A stretch of DNA of 64,000 bases from positions 1-64,000 of the forward strand of contig LVBB01000122.1 of assembly GCA_001603075.1 (NCBI GenBank). The letters run 5' to 3'. The notes under the pieces are model-generated. The model made no database searches, was not told where the DNA came from, and was given only the letters and a program-made list of their open reading frames with translations. Numbering within the stretch: position 1 is the first letter of the stretch; every line of letters starts with the position of its first letter. Below are positions 44,084 to 53,756 of this stretch, piece by piece. This DNA comes from Phycisphaerales bacterium Planc_01. Its GTDB lineage: Bacteria > Planctomycetota > Phycisphaerae > Sedimentisphaerales > Anaerobacaceae. The position numbers and the translations under genes were made by a program.

Positions 44084-44875
44084 ATGGCGAACCTCAGGAC
44101 CTATGGGCGGGCGCCATTTGGTGTGGCGGTGATCCACGGCGGACCCGGCGCCGCCGGACAGATGGCACCGGTGGCGCGAGAGCTGGCGCGCGACAGGGGC
44201 GTGTTGGAGCCACTTCAGACGCAGTCGTCCATCGACGGGCAGATCGAGGAACTCAAGACCGTGCTGGAGGCGAGGGCCGATCTTCCCGCGATCCTCGTCG
44301 GCTTCTCGTGGGGAGCGTGGCTGAGCTACCTCTGTGCGGCGTATCACCCTGGTCTGGTCAGGAAGCTGGTTCTCGTCTCCAGTGCGCCGTTTGAAGAGCG
44401 ATATGCATCGGGCATCCTCCAGACGCGGCTGAGTCGTCTGAACGCCGAGGAGCGCGGACAGGTCCAGGCGATGATGGAAGCGATGAAGGACCCGAACCTG
44501 GCCGACAAAGACACGATGTTGGCCCGGTTCGGCAGACTTTTCGCCAAGGCGGACGCGTGCGACCCGCTGACGCTCGATAGCGACGAGTTGCAGACCTCCT
44601 GGTCGATCCACCAAAGCGTCTGGAGCGAGGCGGCGCATCTGCGAAGCTGCGGCCGGCTTCTGGACCTCGGGCGGCGAATCGACTGTCCGGTCGTAGCCGT
44701 TCATGGCGATCGGGACCCACACCCGGCGGCGGGCGTGCGCGAGCCGCTGGCCGGCATCGTAAGGGATTTCCGGTTCGTCCTTCTGCGCGACTGCGGACAC
44801 ACCCCCTGGATCGAGAGGCGGGCCCGCGACGCGTTTTACAGCGTCGTCCGGGAACAGTTGCGCCCGGGCACATAA
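44084..44875 (+). CDS. Alpha/beta hydrolase
   Basis: 263 residues. The nucleophile elbow is GFSWG with Ser75, the oxyanion region is HGGPGAAGQ, the acid is in VHGDRDPHP and the catalytic His in RDCGHTPWIE. It has no signal peptide, so it acts in the cytoplasm. The HGGPG motif occurs in proline iminopeptidases and related hydrolases, but the substrate is open. Start at ATG 44084 with GGAAG upstream; longer in-frame extensions overlap the DUF4177 gene and lack similarity. Confidence 0.85.
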   Translation: MANLRTYGRAPFGVAVIHGGPGAAGQMAPVARELARDRGVLEPLQTQSSIDGQIEELKTVLEARADLPAILVGFSWGAWLSYLCAAYHPGLVRKLVLVSSAPFEERYASGILQTRLSRLNAEERGQVQAMMEAMKDPNLADKDTMLARFGRLFAKADACDPLTLDSDELQTSWSIHQSVWSEAAHLRSCGRLLDLGRRIDCPVVAVHGDRDPHPAAGVREPLAGIVRDFRFVLLRDCGHTPWIERRARDAFYSVVREQLRPGT

Positions 44876-45114
44876 GATCAGCGCGTCCGAGAAACTGGCG
44901 GGTGGTGCGTGCGAACGGAAATGGTTCTTGTTCAGCACGGGCTTCCGGACGGATTCCAGGGCGGCGGGGAGCGGAAATGGCAGAAAAAAGACGAAGACCC
45001 GTTGGAGGTGCGGGGTTTGCCGGCCGATGAACGCTCTCGGACAGCGGTTCAGCCGGTCTGAATCCCGCCACACGGCGGGGCCGGAGCCGCCGGAACGAAT
45101 GATCGGATCTGCGT

Positions 45115-45609
45115 ATGGAAACCAACACGGTGACAACGTCGTCTCTCAAGGGCGTGCTGCTCGACAGCGCCAAGGAAGTCTTCGAATCGATGGTCTTCAT
45201 GCCGCTGGAGGAAGTCGAAGGGCAGAAACCCGACCCGACAGGAGTGACGTTGCTCGGGACGATCACGTTCGCCGGAAACATCGAAGGCTGTCTGGGCGTC
45301 TGCTGCAACATGACCGGCGCCCGCGCCATCGCCGCCGGCATGCTGTGTATGGACTCGCCGGATGAGCTGGCCGACGACGACCTCGTCGACGCCATGGGCG
45401 AAATCGCCAACATGGTCATGGGAGCGGTCAAGACCCGCATCCAGGACAATTACCAGAGCATCCTGATCTCCGTTCCCTCCGTGGTCCAGGGACGCGAATT
45501 GCGAAGTCGTCCGAATGAGGGGATGGTCCAGGTCGCCGCAACCACATGCGCCGGGGGCGAGCACCCCGTCGAATTCTCCCTGGTCTATCGCGAGGGCACC
45601 CGCGCGTGA
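45115..45609 (+). CDS. CheX-like chemotaxis phosphatase
   Basis: 164 residues. The CheC/CheX/FliY phosphatase signature is ALGEIAN-like: DAMGEIANMVMGAVKT with E96 and N99, the residues that remove phosphate from CheY. One such E-x2-N motif is present, as in CheX. The first half has LGTITFAGNIEGCLGVCCN, strand-rich as expected. No che or flagellar gene is nearby, so it may serve a distant chemotaxis or other receiver protein. Start at ATG 45115. The preceding 240 bases hold no gene. Confidence 0.85.
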   Translation: METNTVTTSSLKGVLLDSAKEVFESMVFMPLEEVEGQKPDPTGVTLLGTITFAGNIEGCLGVCCNMTGARAIAAGMLCMDSPDELADDDLVDAMGEIANMVMGAVKTRIQDNYQSILISVPSVVQGRELRSRPNEGMVQVAATTCAGGEHPVEFSLVYREGTRA

Positions 45610-45613
45610 AGCG

Positions 45614-46171
45614 TCACATGATCGTCTCTCTGCGTTCGGGGTTGGGGTAGCTTCGGCGGTACCCGCCGCCGAGCAGGTCCTTCTTCAACGCCTCGACGGC
45701 CGCTTGCGCGTGGTCATCAAACCGCATGAAGGTCTCCGTCAGTGCCGAGCCGACGATGGCCCCGGTCTCGCTGTCGACGACCCGAACGCGCAGCTTCATC
45801 AGTTTGCCCGGCCGATCCTCGTCCTTGTAGTAGCTGCACAGAAACAGCGCCTCGACGCCCAGAATCTGCTTGATGCGGGCCCGTGTGCTGTCGTTGAGCC
45901 GGCCCTGGAGCAGGTCCTGCTCGCCGATGATCTTGGCCAGCTCGCCCCTCTCGACGAAGGTGATCGGTTTGCCGACGAAGGTCTTCACGTAGGCGGCCAT
46001 GAAGATCTGCTCCTGCTCGGGGTCGAGGCCGAGCACGGCCAGACGCTCGTAGCTGATCAGCTCGGGTTTGGTGAAGACCGCCCGCGTGTTGCCCTCGCAG
46101 CCGGCCAGGAGAGCCGGGATCATCACGGCGCCGACGATCCACCTCTGGCAGACCCAAGCTCGTCCGTTCAT
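45614..46171 (-). CDS. Lipoprotein of the CsgG/LpoB-like family
   Basis: 185 residues. Signal peptide with lipobox LLAGC (Cys about residue 25). The mature part has ERLAVLGLDPEQEQIFMAAYVKTF, FVERGELAKIIGEQDLLQGRLND and VRVVDSETGAIVGSA, a pattern shared by CsgG, LpoB and GNA1162-like lipoproteins. It should lie at the inner face of the outer membrane. CsgG forms the curlin export pore, and curlin-like genes occur 33 kb away, but this protein is shorter than CsgG, so a link is only a suggestion. GGGAGTG precedes ATG 46171. It converges with the CheX-like gene. Confidence 0.75.
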   Translation of the reverse strand: MNGRAWVCQRWIVGAVMIPALLAGCEGNTRAVFTKPELISYERLAVLGLDPEQEQIFMAAYVKTFVGKPITFVERGELAKIIGEQDLLQGRLNDSTRARIKQILGVEALFLCSYYKDEDRPGKLMKLRVRVVDSETGAIVGSALTETFMRFDDHAQAAVEALKKDLLGGGYRRSYPNPERRETIM

Positions 46172-46428
46172 CGCTATCACTCCCTGACACATGTGGTCCA
46201 ATCCTGCTTTCGCTTGCCCAATGGCCCGCGCGAACACAATACCTGCTATCTTCTTCTATCGGTCAACCGCACCCGAACTCTGTTGCGATTCTGCCGGCGG
46301 ATTGCGGAAATCGGGCCTCCGTCTGCTCCTGTCCCGGACAAGGCCTTGCGGACCGGCGAGGCCGCGGTAAGATGGCACGGCGATGGAATACATCGAATGG
46401 CTTCGAATCCCCGTTGAGGAAAGTACCG

Positions 46429-46935
46429 ATGCGTATTGGCATCCTCTCCGACACGCACGACAATCATCGCGGCGTCCGCCGGGCGATTGAGATCTTCACC
46501 GAACGCGGCGTCGAATGCGTCCTCCATGCCGGCGACATGACCGCGCCGGCCACGGCGGCGCTGTTCGCCGAGGTTGGCCGCGGCGCGCGACGCGACCGGT
46601 TCATTGCGGTCATGGGCAACTGCGATGCGGACCGCGTCTCGCTCAGGGGAACCATCGAGGCCTTCGGCGGCGAGGCGCATGAATCCTGCTTCGATGGGGA
46701 GCTCGACGGCAGGACCGTCTTCATGGCGCACAAACCCCATTCGGTCCGGCGTGCGATCGACAGCCAGGCCTACGATCTGGTCGTCTACGGCCACACCCAT
46801 CATCAGGACGCTCACCGCGTCGGCAGGACCCTGATCGTCAATCCGGGGGCTGCGAGGAACTGGATGACCGCCGAAGGCCACGTGGCGATCGTCGACCTGT
46901 CCGACCTGAGCGTGACCTTCGAATCGCTGACGTGA
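46429..46935 (+). CDS. Metallophosphoesterase, YfcE/MJ0936 type
   Basis: 168 residues. Metal-binding motifs are complete: ILSDTHDNH, LHAGDM, VMGNCD and VVYGHTHH, ending INPGA-like IVNPGAARN. It should hydrolyse phosphodiesters using two metal ions in the cytoplasm; physiological substrate unknown. GAGGAAAGTACCG precedes ATG 46429. Confidence 0.92.
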   Translation: MRIGILSDTHDNHRGVRRAIEIFTERGVECVLHAGDMTAPATAALFAEVGRGARRDRFIAVMGNCDADRVSLRGTIEAFGGEAHESCFDGELDGRTVFMAHKPHSVRRAIDSQAYDLVVYGHTHHQDAHRVGRTLIVNPGAARNWMTAEGHVAIVDLSDLSVTFESLT

Positions 46936-46989
46936 TCGTGCGAAGAACGCGCCAATGTCCCGGACGGCACGATGCACCAAACGAACACA

Positions 46990-47014
46990 GGGGCGAATGA
47001 AGATTCGCCCCTGC
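46990..47014. repeat. GGGGCGAAT palindrome, third copy
   Basis: GGGGCGAATGAAGATTCGCC continuing CC, between the phosphoesterase gene and the convergent isomerase gene. It might act as a terminator-like hairpin, but without a U tract. Confidence 0.8.
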
Positions 47015-47081
47015 GGTCAATGTCCTCTTGTCCCGTGACGCGCCGTTCCCCTCGAAATGCCCGCCACGGTGGCCGGCGTCG

Positions 47082-47957
47082 TCACGCGCGCAGCTTGCGG
47101 TAGTTCTTCAAACACAGCTCGATGGCTTCGAGCGGCGGATACACGTCTTTCTCCTCTTCGATGATATACCACTGCGTGCCGCCGATGGTCTCGCAAACGG
47201 AGAAGACTTCGTTCCAGGGGACGTCGCCTTCGCCGATGATGGCGTTCTTGTTCGTCTTCGAATGTTCCTTCAGATGGACCGTGAGCGACCGGCCGGGGTA
47301 CTTCTTCAGATAGGCCACCGGATCGCCGCCGCCGTCCATGCAGTTGCCCGTGTCCATCTGCATGACGACGTGCTTGCCCGTGTTGCCGAACAGAATGTCC
47401 CACGGCACCTCGCCGTTGATGGCATGGAAGTCATGGGCGTGGCAGTGATATCCCACGACCATGCCGTGCAGCGGGACCTTCTCGGCCAGTTGGTTGAATC
47501 GTTTGGCGTACGCCAGCCAGGCCTCTTTCGGGCTGGCGTCGTTGGGCTGCAGCCACGGGACGATGAGGTACTTGTTGCCCAGGATCGTGTTGAACTCGAT
47601 GGTCGCGTCGAGGTTGGCGTCGGACAGCGTATCCATCTGCGTGTGCGTGCCACAGCATTTCAGACCGTTGTCGTCGAGGATCTTGCGCAGGTCCTTGGCG
47701 GAATAGTCGTAATAGCCGGCGAACTCGACGCCGTCGTAGCCCATCGCCGCCACCTTGGCGACGGTGCCCGGCAGGTCCTTGGCGCACTCGGCGCGGACCG
47801 AGTAGAGCTGCACGCCAACGGGGATCTGGCGTTTGGCGAACGGGTTTCTCAGTCCGCTTCCGCAGCCGGCGCCCATGAGGCCGGCGGCGGCGAAAGACGC
47901 GGCGGTGGTCGCCAGAAAGTCACGACGGGAGAGTTTGGATAGCCCTTGGTTCTTCAT
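47082..47957 (-). CDS. Exported TIM-barrel sugar isomerase/epimerase
   Basis: 291 residues. A twin-arginine signal SRRDFLATTAASFAAAGLMGAGC begins the protein, possibly with lipidation at the Cys. The barrel belongs to the xylose-isomerase-like AP endonuclease 2 superfamily: VGVQLYSVR, GYDGVEFAGYY, VGYHCHAHDF, MDTGN and VHLKEHSK, with His/Asp/Glu residues that would bind a divalent metal. Folding before export by the Tat system fits a metal enzyme acting on sugars in the periplasm. GAAGGAAC precedes ATG 47957. It diverges from the Gfo/Idh gene, with which it probably shares a pathway. Confidence 0.88.
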   Translation of the reverse strand: MKNQGLSKLSRRDFLATTAASFAAAGLMGAGCGSGLRNPFAKRQIPVGVQLYSVRAECAKDLPGTVAKVAAMGYDGVEFAGYYDYSAKDLRKILDDNGLKCCGTHTQMDTLSDANLDATIEFNTILGNKYLIVPWLQPNDASPKEAWLAYAKRFNQLAEKVPLHGMVVGYHCHAHDFHAINGEVPWDILFGNTGKHVVMQMDTGNCMDGGGDPVAYLKKYPGRSLTVHLKEHSKTNKNAIIGEGDVPWNEVFSVCETIGGTQWYIIEEEKDVYPPLEAIELCLKNYRKLRA

Positions 47958-48186
47958 GTTCCTTCACCTCGTTTCATCGTCCTGTTTCGAATCCGTTGAT
48001 CGGTCGCGTAGGTCCAGCGGGACCTGCTCATCGGCCCTTGATTGTAGGGACCCCGCAGATGGCGGTCAAACGCAAAACAGGAATCGCACCCGGTCGGTGC
48101 TTCCGTCGGAAAACCATTGCGAAATCGCTTCTGACCGGCCATGATGGTGATCCGTTCATTTTGCGCACAGATTGAGGAGAAATGCT

Positions 48187-49536
48187 ATGAATCGTCGCCA
48201 GTTCCTTCAGACCACCGCCGCCGGGATCGCCTTATCGTCTTTTGGGGGACTCGTCCCCGCCTTCGCGCAGCCCAAGCCCAAGCGCGTCGCCCTGATCGGG
48301 ACGGGCTGGTACGGCAAGAGCGCGTTGTTCCGGCTGCTCCAGATCGCCCCGGTCGAGGTCGTCGCCCTCTGTGACGTGGACCGGAACATGGTGGCCGAGG
48401 CCGCCCAGATGGTGGCCGCCCGTCAGGCTTCCAAGAAGACGCCTCGCACCTACGGCGACTACCGCCAGATGCTCAAACAGGAAGAGTTGGACATCGTGCA
48501 CGTGGCCACGCCCGACCACTGGCATGCGCTGCCGATGATTGCGGCGGTCCAGGCGGGCGCCGATGTGTATGTCGAGAAGCCCATCAGCGTGGACGTTGTC
48601 GAGGGCCAGGCGATGCTGGCGGCCGCAAAAAAGCACGGCAGAGTGGTCCAGGTGAACATGCAGCGCCGCAGCACGCCGCACCTGATCGAGGCCCGCAAAC
48701 GCGTGATCGAGGCCGGCTTGCTCGGCAACATCGCCCATGTCGAAATCTGCTGCTACTATCACATGCGGGCGCGCGGCCAGGCGCCCGAGATGACCCCGCC
48801 CGAACACCTCGACTACGAGATGTGGACCGGACCGGCCCCGATGCGGCCCTACAACCGCTGGGTCCACCCGCGCGGCTGGCGGGCCTTCATGGAGTACGGC
48901 AACGGGATCGTCGGCGATATGTGCGTACACATGCTCGATATGGTCCGTTGGCTGCTCGATCTCGGCTGGCCCACGCGCATCGGCTCTACCGGCGGCATCC
49001 TCGTCGACAAGGCGAGCACCGCCAATACCAACGACACCCAGATCGCCACGTTCGATTTCGGCGAGCTGCCCGTCGTCTGGACCCATCGCACCTGGGGCAG
49101 CGCCCCCGATCCGGAGTACCCATGGGGCGGCGTCATTTATGGCGACAAGGGCACGCTCAAGGTCGATGTCCACAAGTATGAGTTCATCCCGCAAGGCCAG
49201 GGCGAGCGGCTCAGCGGCAAGGCCCTCTACGAATACGACAAGTATCCCGAAGACGAGACCGAGAAGGACCTGGAGCGGCACGTCGCGGCCCCGATGCGGC
49301 GCCACTGGCAGAACCTCCTCGATGCGATCGAGACGCGGACCAGGCCCGTCTGCGACATCGAGCAGGGCTACATCACCGCGACCTCGTGCATCCTGGCGAA
49401 TATGGCCTGCACGCTCGGCCGCACCCTCCAGTGGGATCCGCAGCAGGGCAAGGTAGTCGGCGACGACGAGGCCAACCGCCTCTTGGCCCGGCCCTACCGC
49501 CGCCCCTGGGTCCACCCCGATCCGGCCAACGTCTGA
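48187..49536 (+). CDS. Exported Gfo/Idh/MocA-family oxidoreductase
   Basis: 449 residues with a twin-arginine signal (NRRQFLQTTAAGIALSSFGG). The Rossmann motif is VALIGTGWYGKS, followed by VVALCDVD, VHVATPDHWH and the family hallmark VEKPIS. These enzymes oxidise or reduce sugars with bound NAD(P). The planctomycete Tat-exported subtype is very common near sulfatase genes. The start at 48187 has GAGGAG 9 bases upstream. Eleven bases after it the sulfatase gene begins, so the two form an operon. Confidence 0.92.
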   Translation: MNRRQFLQTTAAGIALSSFGGLVPAFAQPKPKRVALIGTGWYGKSALFRLLQIAPVEVVALCDVDRNMVAEAAQMVAARQASKKTPRTYGDYRQMLKQEELDIVHVATPDHWHALPMIAAVQAGADVYVEKPISVDVVEGQAMLAAAKKHGRVVQVNMQRRSTPHLIEARKRVIEAGLLGNIAHVEICCYYHMRARGQAPEMTPPEHLDYEMWTGPAPMRPYNRWVHPRGWRAFMEYGNGIVGDMCVHMLDMVRWLLDLGWPTRIGSTGGILVDKASTANTNDTQIATFDFGELPVVWTHRTWGSAPDPEYPWGGVIYGDKGTLKVDVHKYEFIPQGQGERLSGKALYEYDKYPEDETEKDLERHVAAPMRRHWQNLLDAIETRTRPVCDIEQGYITATSCILANMACTLGRTLQWDPQQGKVVGDDEANRLLARPYRRPWVHPDPANV

Positions 49537-49547
49537 AGGAGTGGTGT

Positions 49548-50990
49548 ATGCCATCCAGCATGGATAGGAGACATTTCCTGAGGCTCTCGGCCGGTGCTGC
49601 GGCACTTGCGGCGTTCTCGTGGACGGGCTCGCGCGCGGAGGCTTCGCGGCGGCCGAACATTGTTCTGATCGTCAGCGACGATCACGGGCGGGGCGACCTG
49701 GGCTGCTATGGCAATCCCGTCATCCAGACGCCGCATCTCGATGCACTGGCGGCTGGGGGCGTACGCTTCACCAATGCGTTCTGCACCACGGCCAGTTGCA
49801 GCGCAAGCCGGTCGGTCATCCTCAGCGGCCTCTACAACCACTACAACGGCCAATACGGGCACGAGCACAGCTACCATCACTTCCACAGCTTCGACCACGT
49901 GCGAAGTCTGCCCGTGCTGCTGACGCAGGCCGGATACCGCACGGCCCGCATCGGCAAGTACCACGTCGCGCCGGAGGAAGTGTACAGATTCGACGTCGCG
50001 CTGCCGGGCAACAGCCGCAGCCCCGTCCAGATGGCCGACAATTGCAGGGCCTTCGTCGCCTCCGATGACGCCAGGCCGTTCTTCCTCTATTTCTGCATGT
50101 CCGACCCGCATCGCGGCGGAGGCAAGGCCGCCGATCTGCCGCACGAGCCCGACCGCTTCGGCAATCGCGAGCAGGGCTATCCAGGCGTCCGGGAAGTGAC
50201 ATACGATCCCGAGAAGGTTGTCGTGCCGGACTACCTGCCTGATATCCCCGAGTGCCGGGCCGAGCTGGCGCAGTATTCCCAGGCGGTCTCGCGCGTCGAC
50301 CAGGGCGTCGGTCATCTGATCGACGTGCTCAAGCAGGTCGGACAATACGACAACACGATCGTGATCTACCTCTCCGACAACGGCATTGCCTTCGCAGGCG
50401 CCAAGACGACGCTGTACGAACCCGGCATGAACCTGCCCTGCATCATCCGCACACCCTGGCAGAAGAACAAGGGCATCGCCTGCGATGCGCTGGTCAACTA
50501 CGCGGACCTGACGCCGACGATTCTGGACTTCGCCGGCGCGACGCCAAGCGACTGCGAGTTCCACGGCCGCTCGTTCAGGCCTGTGCTCGAACGCCAGCGC
50601 GTCGACGGCTGGGACACGACGTACGCGTCGCACACGTTTCACGAGATCACGATGTACTACCCGATGCGCGTGGTGCGCGAGCGACGGTTCAAGCTGATCT
50701 GGAACATCGCCCACGGCCTGGAGTACCCGTTTGCCAGCGACCTGTGGGAATCGGCGACCTGGCAGGGCAACCTCAAGCGGGGCAACACGCGCTACGGCAG
50801 GCGAACCGTCGAGGCCTACCTGCATCGGCCGAGATTCGAGCTGTACGACCTTCAGAACGACCCGCACGAGGTGGTCAACCTGGCGGATGATCCGAAGTAT
50901 CAGGATAAGCTCGACGAGATGAAGGCCAAACTCAAGGCCTTCCAGAAACGGACCCAGGACCCGTGGATCCTCAAATGGGAATACGAATAA
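49548..50990 (+). CDS. Secreted sulfatase, heparan N-sulfatase-like
   Basis: 480 residues. Twin-arginine-like signal DRRHFLRLSAGAAALAAFSW. The sulfatase fold has metal residues in IVSDDHGRGDLGCYG (D44, D45), the formylglycine site C84-S-A-S-R88, HYNGQYGH and IVIYLSDNG. The site is C-x-A-x-R rather than C-x-P-x-R, still a known substrate of formylglycine-generating enzyme. NHYNGQYGHEH and LTQAGYRTARIGKYHV resemble sulfamidases and related GAG sulfatases. It would remove sulfate from a glycan. GAAGGAG precedes ATG 49548. Confidence 0.92.
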   Translation: MPSSMDRRHFLRLSAGAAALAAFSWTGSRAEASRRPNIVLIVSDDHGRGDLGCYGNPVIQTPHLDALAAGGVRFTNAFCTTASCSASRSVILSGLYNHYNGQYGHEHSYHHFHSFDHVRSLPVLLTQAGYRTARIGKYHVAPEEVYRFDVALPGNSRSPVQMADNCRAFVASDDARPFFLYFCMSDPHRGGGKAADLPHEPDRFGNREQGYPGVREVTYDPEKVVVPDYLPDIPECRAELAQYSQAVSRVDQGVGHLIDVLKQVGQYDNTIVIYLSDNGIAFAGAKTTLYEPGMNLPCIIRTPWQKNKGIACDALVNYADLTPTILDFAGATPSDCEFHGRSFRPVLERQRVDGWDTTYASHTFHEITMYYPMRVVRERRFKLIWNIAHGLEYPFASDLWESATWQGNLKRGNTRYGRRTVEAYLHRPRFELYDLQNDPHEVVNLADDPKYQDKLDEMKAKLKAFQKRTQDPWILKWEYE

Positions 50991-51098
50991 CCGACACAGC
51001 AAAGTGCAAACAGAAAGAATCAAGATCGTGGAATCCGCCTTCGGCGGATGACCTCCTCCATTTTGCCGTTTGATATTTGATCTTTGATTTCGGACTAC

Positions 51099-51119
51099 GT
51101 AGGGTGTGCAATGCACACC
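51099..51119. repeat. GTAGGGTGTGCA palindrome
   Basis: GTAGGGTGTGCA followed by ATGCACACC. Same design as the copies at 14343-14363 and 17752-17772 (core AC/CC changed to AT). Confidence 0.75.
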
Positions 51120-51139
51120 AATTCTAAAGGGACAGGCAC

Positions 51140-52627
51140 ATGGCACTATTGATGGGATACGACGTTGGGAGTTCTTCGGTCAAGGCGACGCTGATGGACG
51201 CCGGCACGGGCAGGGCGCTGGCTTCGGCGACTTCGCCGGAGAAGGAACTGGAGATCATCGCCAAACAGGCCGACTGGGCCGAGCAGCACCCCGCCACGTG
51301 GTGGGAGCACGTCCGGCTCGCCACGCAGAAGATCAAGGCCAGTACGGCGTTCGAGGCCTCCGACGTCAAGGCCATCGGCATCTCCTATCAGATGCACGGC
51401 CTGGTCCTGGTCGATAAGAACCAGCAGGTGCTGCGGCCGGCGATCATCTGGTGCGACAGCCGGGCCGTGCAGATCGGCCAGCAAGCCGCCAAGGACATCG
51501 GCGCCAAGAAGTGCCTCAAACGCCTGCTCAACCTGCCCGGCAATTTCACCGCTTCCAAGCTCGCCTGGGTCAAGGCCAACGAGCCGAAGGTCTATGCGAA
51601 AATCGACAAGATGATGCTGCCGGGCGATTTCGTCGCGATGAAGATGACCGGCCAGATTCGGACCACGCCGTCGGGCCTGTCCGAAGGGATCATGTGGGAC
51701 TTCGAGAAAGACCGGCTGGCCGATTTCGTTTTGGACAACTACGGCATATCGAGCGATCTGATCGCTGAGACCGTGCCGACGTTCTCGGTGCAGGGCGAGT
51801 TGACCTCGGCCGCGGCGGCCGAACTGGGCCTGGCGCCGGGCACGCCGGTCAGCTATCGCGGCGGCGATCAGCCCAACAACGCGCTGTCGTTGAGCGTGCT
51901 CAAGCCGGGCGAGGTCGCCGTGACCGCAGGCACCTCCGGCGTCGTCTACGGCGTCACCGACCAGAGCAACTACGATCCGAAATCGCGCGTGAACATCTTC
52001 GTCCACGTCAACCACACCGCGAAGAAGCCGCGCTACGGCGTGCTGCTGTGCCTCAACGGAACCGGCATCCTCAATAGCTGGCTCAAGCACAACGTCGCCG
52101 GCGAGGGGCTGGACTATCCACAGATGAACGACCTGGCCGCGACCGTGCCCGTCGGCTCCGATGGGCTGGTGATCCTGCCCTACGGCAACGGCGCCGAGCG
52201 GACGCTGGAGAACCGCAACATCGGCGCTTCGGTCCACGGCTGGAACTTCAACATCCACAAGAAGGCCCACTTCCTCCGCGCCGCCCAGGAGGGGATCGTC
52301 TTCGCGCTCAACTACGGACTGGAGATCATGCGCGACATGGGCACCAGGCTCAAGACCGTCAAGGCGGGCAACGCCAACATGTTCCTCAGTCCGCTGTTCG
52401 CCGAGGCATTCGCGACGATCACCGGCGCGACCGTCGAACTGTACAGCACCGACGGCTCCCAGGGCGCCGCGCGCGGCGCGGGCATCGGCGCCGGAATCTA
52501 CAAAGGCCCGCAGGACGCCTTCGTCGGCCTCGAACCGGTACGAAAGGTCCAGCCCAACAAGAAGCTCAAGAAGGCCTACGAAGCCGCTTACGAGAACTGG
52601 CAGGCCGTGCTGAAGAAGCCGCGATAG
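51140..52627 (+). CDS. FGGY-family carbohydrate kinase, xylulokinase-like
   Basis: 495 residues. FGGY folds bind sugar and ATP in two actin-like domains. The N-terminus GYDVGSSSVKATLMD is the phosphate-1 motif, QMHGLVLVD is the xylulokinase MHG signature, and IIWCDSRA is typical as well. The motif usually reading GGGDNA is here RGGDQPNNA. C-terminal blocks LNGTGILNSWL and LYSTDGSQGAARGAG follow. It probably phosphorylates D-xylulose or a related ketose from the sugars released by the neighbouring enzymes. ATG 51140 has AAAGGGA upstream. Confidence 0.87.
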   Translation: MALLMGYDVGSSSVKATLMDAGTGRALASATSPEKELEIIAKQADWAEQHPATWWEHVRLATQKIKASTAFEASDVKAIGISYQMHGLVLVDKNQQVLRPAIIWCDSRAVQIGQQAAKDIGAKKCLKRLLNLPGNFTASKLAWVKANEPKVYAKIDKMMLPGDFVAMKMTGQIRTTPSGLSEGIMWDFEKDRLADFVLDNYGISSDLIAETVPTFSVQGELTSAAAAELGLAPGTPVSYRGGDQPNNALSLSVLKPGEVAVTAGTSGVVYGVTDQSNYDPKSRVNIFVHVNHTAKKPRYGVLLCLNGTGILNSWLKHNVAGEGLDYPQMNDLAATVPVGSDGLVILPYGNGAERTLENRNIGASVHGWNFNIHKKAHFLRAAQEGIVFALNYGLEIMRDMGTRLKTVKAGNANMFLSPLFAEAFATITGATVELYSTDGSQGAARGAGIGAGIYKGPQDAFVGLEPVRKVQPNKKLKKAYEAAYENWQAVLKKPR

Positions 52628-52690
52628 ACGCGACCCCAACGAAAGTCCCGCCGGGCGGCGGACCAGGCAACGGAACGCCGCCTGTGCATC

Positions 52691-53755
52691 CTAATAGTCT
52701 TTGAACTTGCGCATCCAGACGGGCCAGTCCTCGGATTCCACGCCGCCGGCCTTCGTCCAGGGTCCGGCGGTGTCGAAGTCCTGACTCCAGCGCAACGTCC
52801 AGATCTCTTTGATACCCACCTTTCGCACGGCGCCGCCGGCGAAGAGGATGTTGACCCCGCCGCTGTGGCGGTCGATCGCCCAGTGCGTCAGCGCGTCGCC
52901 GTAGTAGCCCTCGTACGAGGGCGGTTTGCTGAAGTGGCTCACGCGTCCCAGCGTTATCCATTCGATGCAGTCGCCCAAGAGCGGCACATTGGACGCACTC
53001 TTCAGCCGCCAGGTGTCCCAGGAATAGTAGCGCAGGCCGGCTCTGCCGGGAAGATAGCCCACGCCGAACGCGCAGCAGTTCTGGCTGTAGCTGCCTTCCC
53101 GTCCATCGCGAAGCCAGGCCGAAGACGCGGTGCCCGCACCATAGGGCGTCTCCGGCAGGACCTTCCGGGCCACGGGGCACAGCAGCAGTTCGGGGCACTC
53201 CGCGTAGGGCGGGTGGAACCACATGAGCCGCGACTCGTTTCCGCTTCTGTCCGACATCCCTTCGCTCTGGGCGAAGTCCGTCAGTTGCCCCTCGGCGTCG
53301 GTCATGAACGCGAACATCGCGATTCCGCCCTGACGCAGATTCCCCTGGCAGACCACCGCCTGCGCCTGCCGCCGGGCCTTCTGGATCGCCGGCAGCAGCA
53401 GGGCGATCAGCATCGCCACCACCGAGATCACCACCAGCAGCTCGATCAGTGTGAAGGCTCTGGAATGGATTATTGATGATTGACTATTGATGATTGGATG
53501 GACGTGATGACCGACATGAAGCCGTTTCGTCCAGAAGTGTCCATCACCCCGAGCAAGGTTGTGCCCTTTTTTGCCATCCCGAGCGAAGCCTTCTGCCTCT
53601 TTGTCATGCTGAGCGGAGCGCAGCGTAGTCGAAGCATCTGGCCAGAGCCGGGACTTGCCCTCTGTTCGCAGCCAGATTCCTCGACTGCGCTCGGAATGAC
53701 AGAGTCGTGGGTCTGCCGGCTTCCCAGTTCGAATGACAACATCGCAAGCATTCAT
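52691..53755 (-). CDS. Pseudopilin-like protein with long repeat-derived leader
   Basis: 354 residues if started at ATG 53755, which overlaps the TGA of the preceding gene's end. The prepilin motif [26 protein letters not shown] appears only about 100 residues in. The leader includes [12 protein letters not shown] and LRSAQHDKE, a translation of the dispersed repeat at 53600-53702, the same as in the gene at 15895. The true start may be a GTG near 53515. The C-terminal motif is [19 protein letters not shown], an H-X9 motif in which Asp is replaced by Gly. The protein otherwise matches its neighbours. Confidence 0.65.
   Translation of the reverse strand: MNACDVVIRTGKPADPRLCHSERSRGIWLRTEGKSRLWPDASTTLRSAQHDKEAEGFARDGKKGHNLARGDGHFWTKRLHVGHHVHPIINSQSSIIHSRAFTLIELLVVISVVAMLIALLLPAIQKARRQAQAVVCQGNLRQGGIAMFAFMTDAEGQLTDFAQSEGMSDRSGNESRLMWFHPPYAECPELLLCPVARKVLPETPYGAGTASSAWLRDGREGSYSQNCCAFGVGYLPGRAGLRYYSWDTWRLKSASNVPLLGDCIEWITLGRVSHFSKPPSYEGYYGDALTHWAIDRHSGGVNILFAGGAVRKVGIKEIWTLRWSQDFDTAGPWTKAGGVESEDWPVWMRKFKDY
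53600..53702. repeat. Dispersed CCGAGCGCAGTCGAGG-type repeat, second locus
   Basis: Two inverted, diverged copies (TTTGTCATGCTGAGC... at 53600 and CTGCGCTCGGAATGACAG ending at 53702) separated by about 20 bases. They occupy the segment between two pseudopilin coding parts and are translated in frame in the gene ending at 52691. Confidence 0.8.
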
Positions 53756-53756
53756 C

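Noticed and set aside
45614-46171. True CsgG curli export pore
   Set aside because: The lipoprotein is only 185 residues, shorter than CsgG, and no csgE or csgF is adjacent; kept as CsgG/LpoB-like only.
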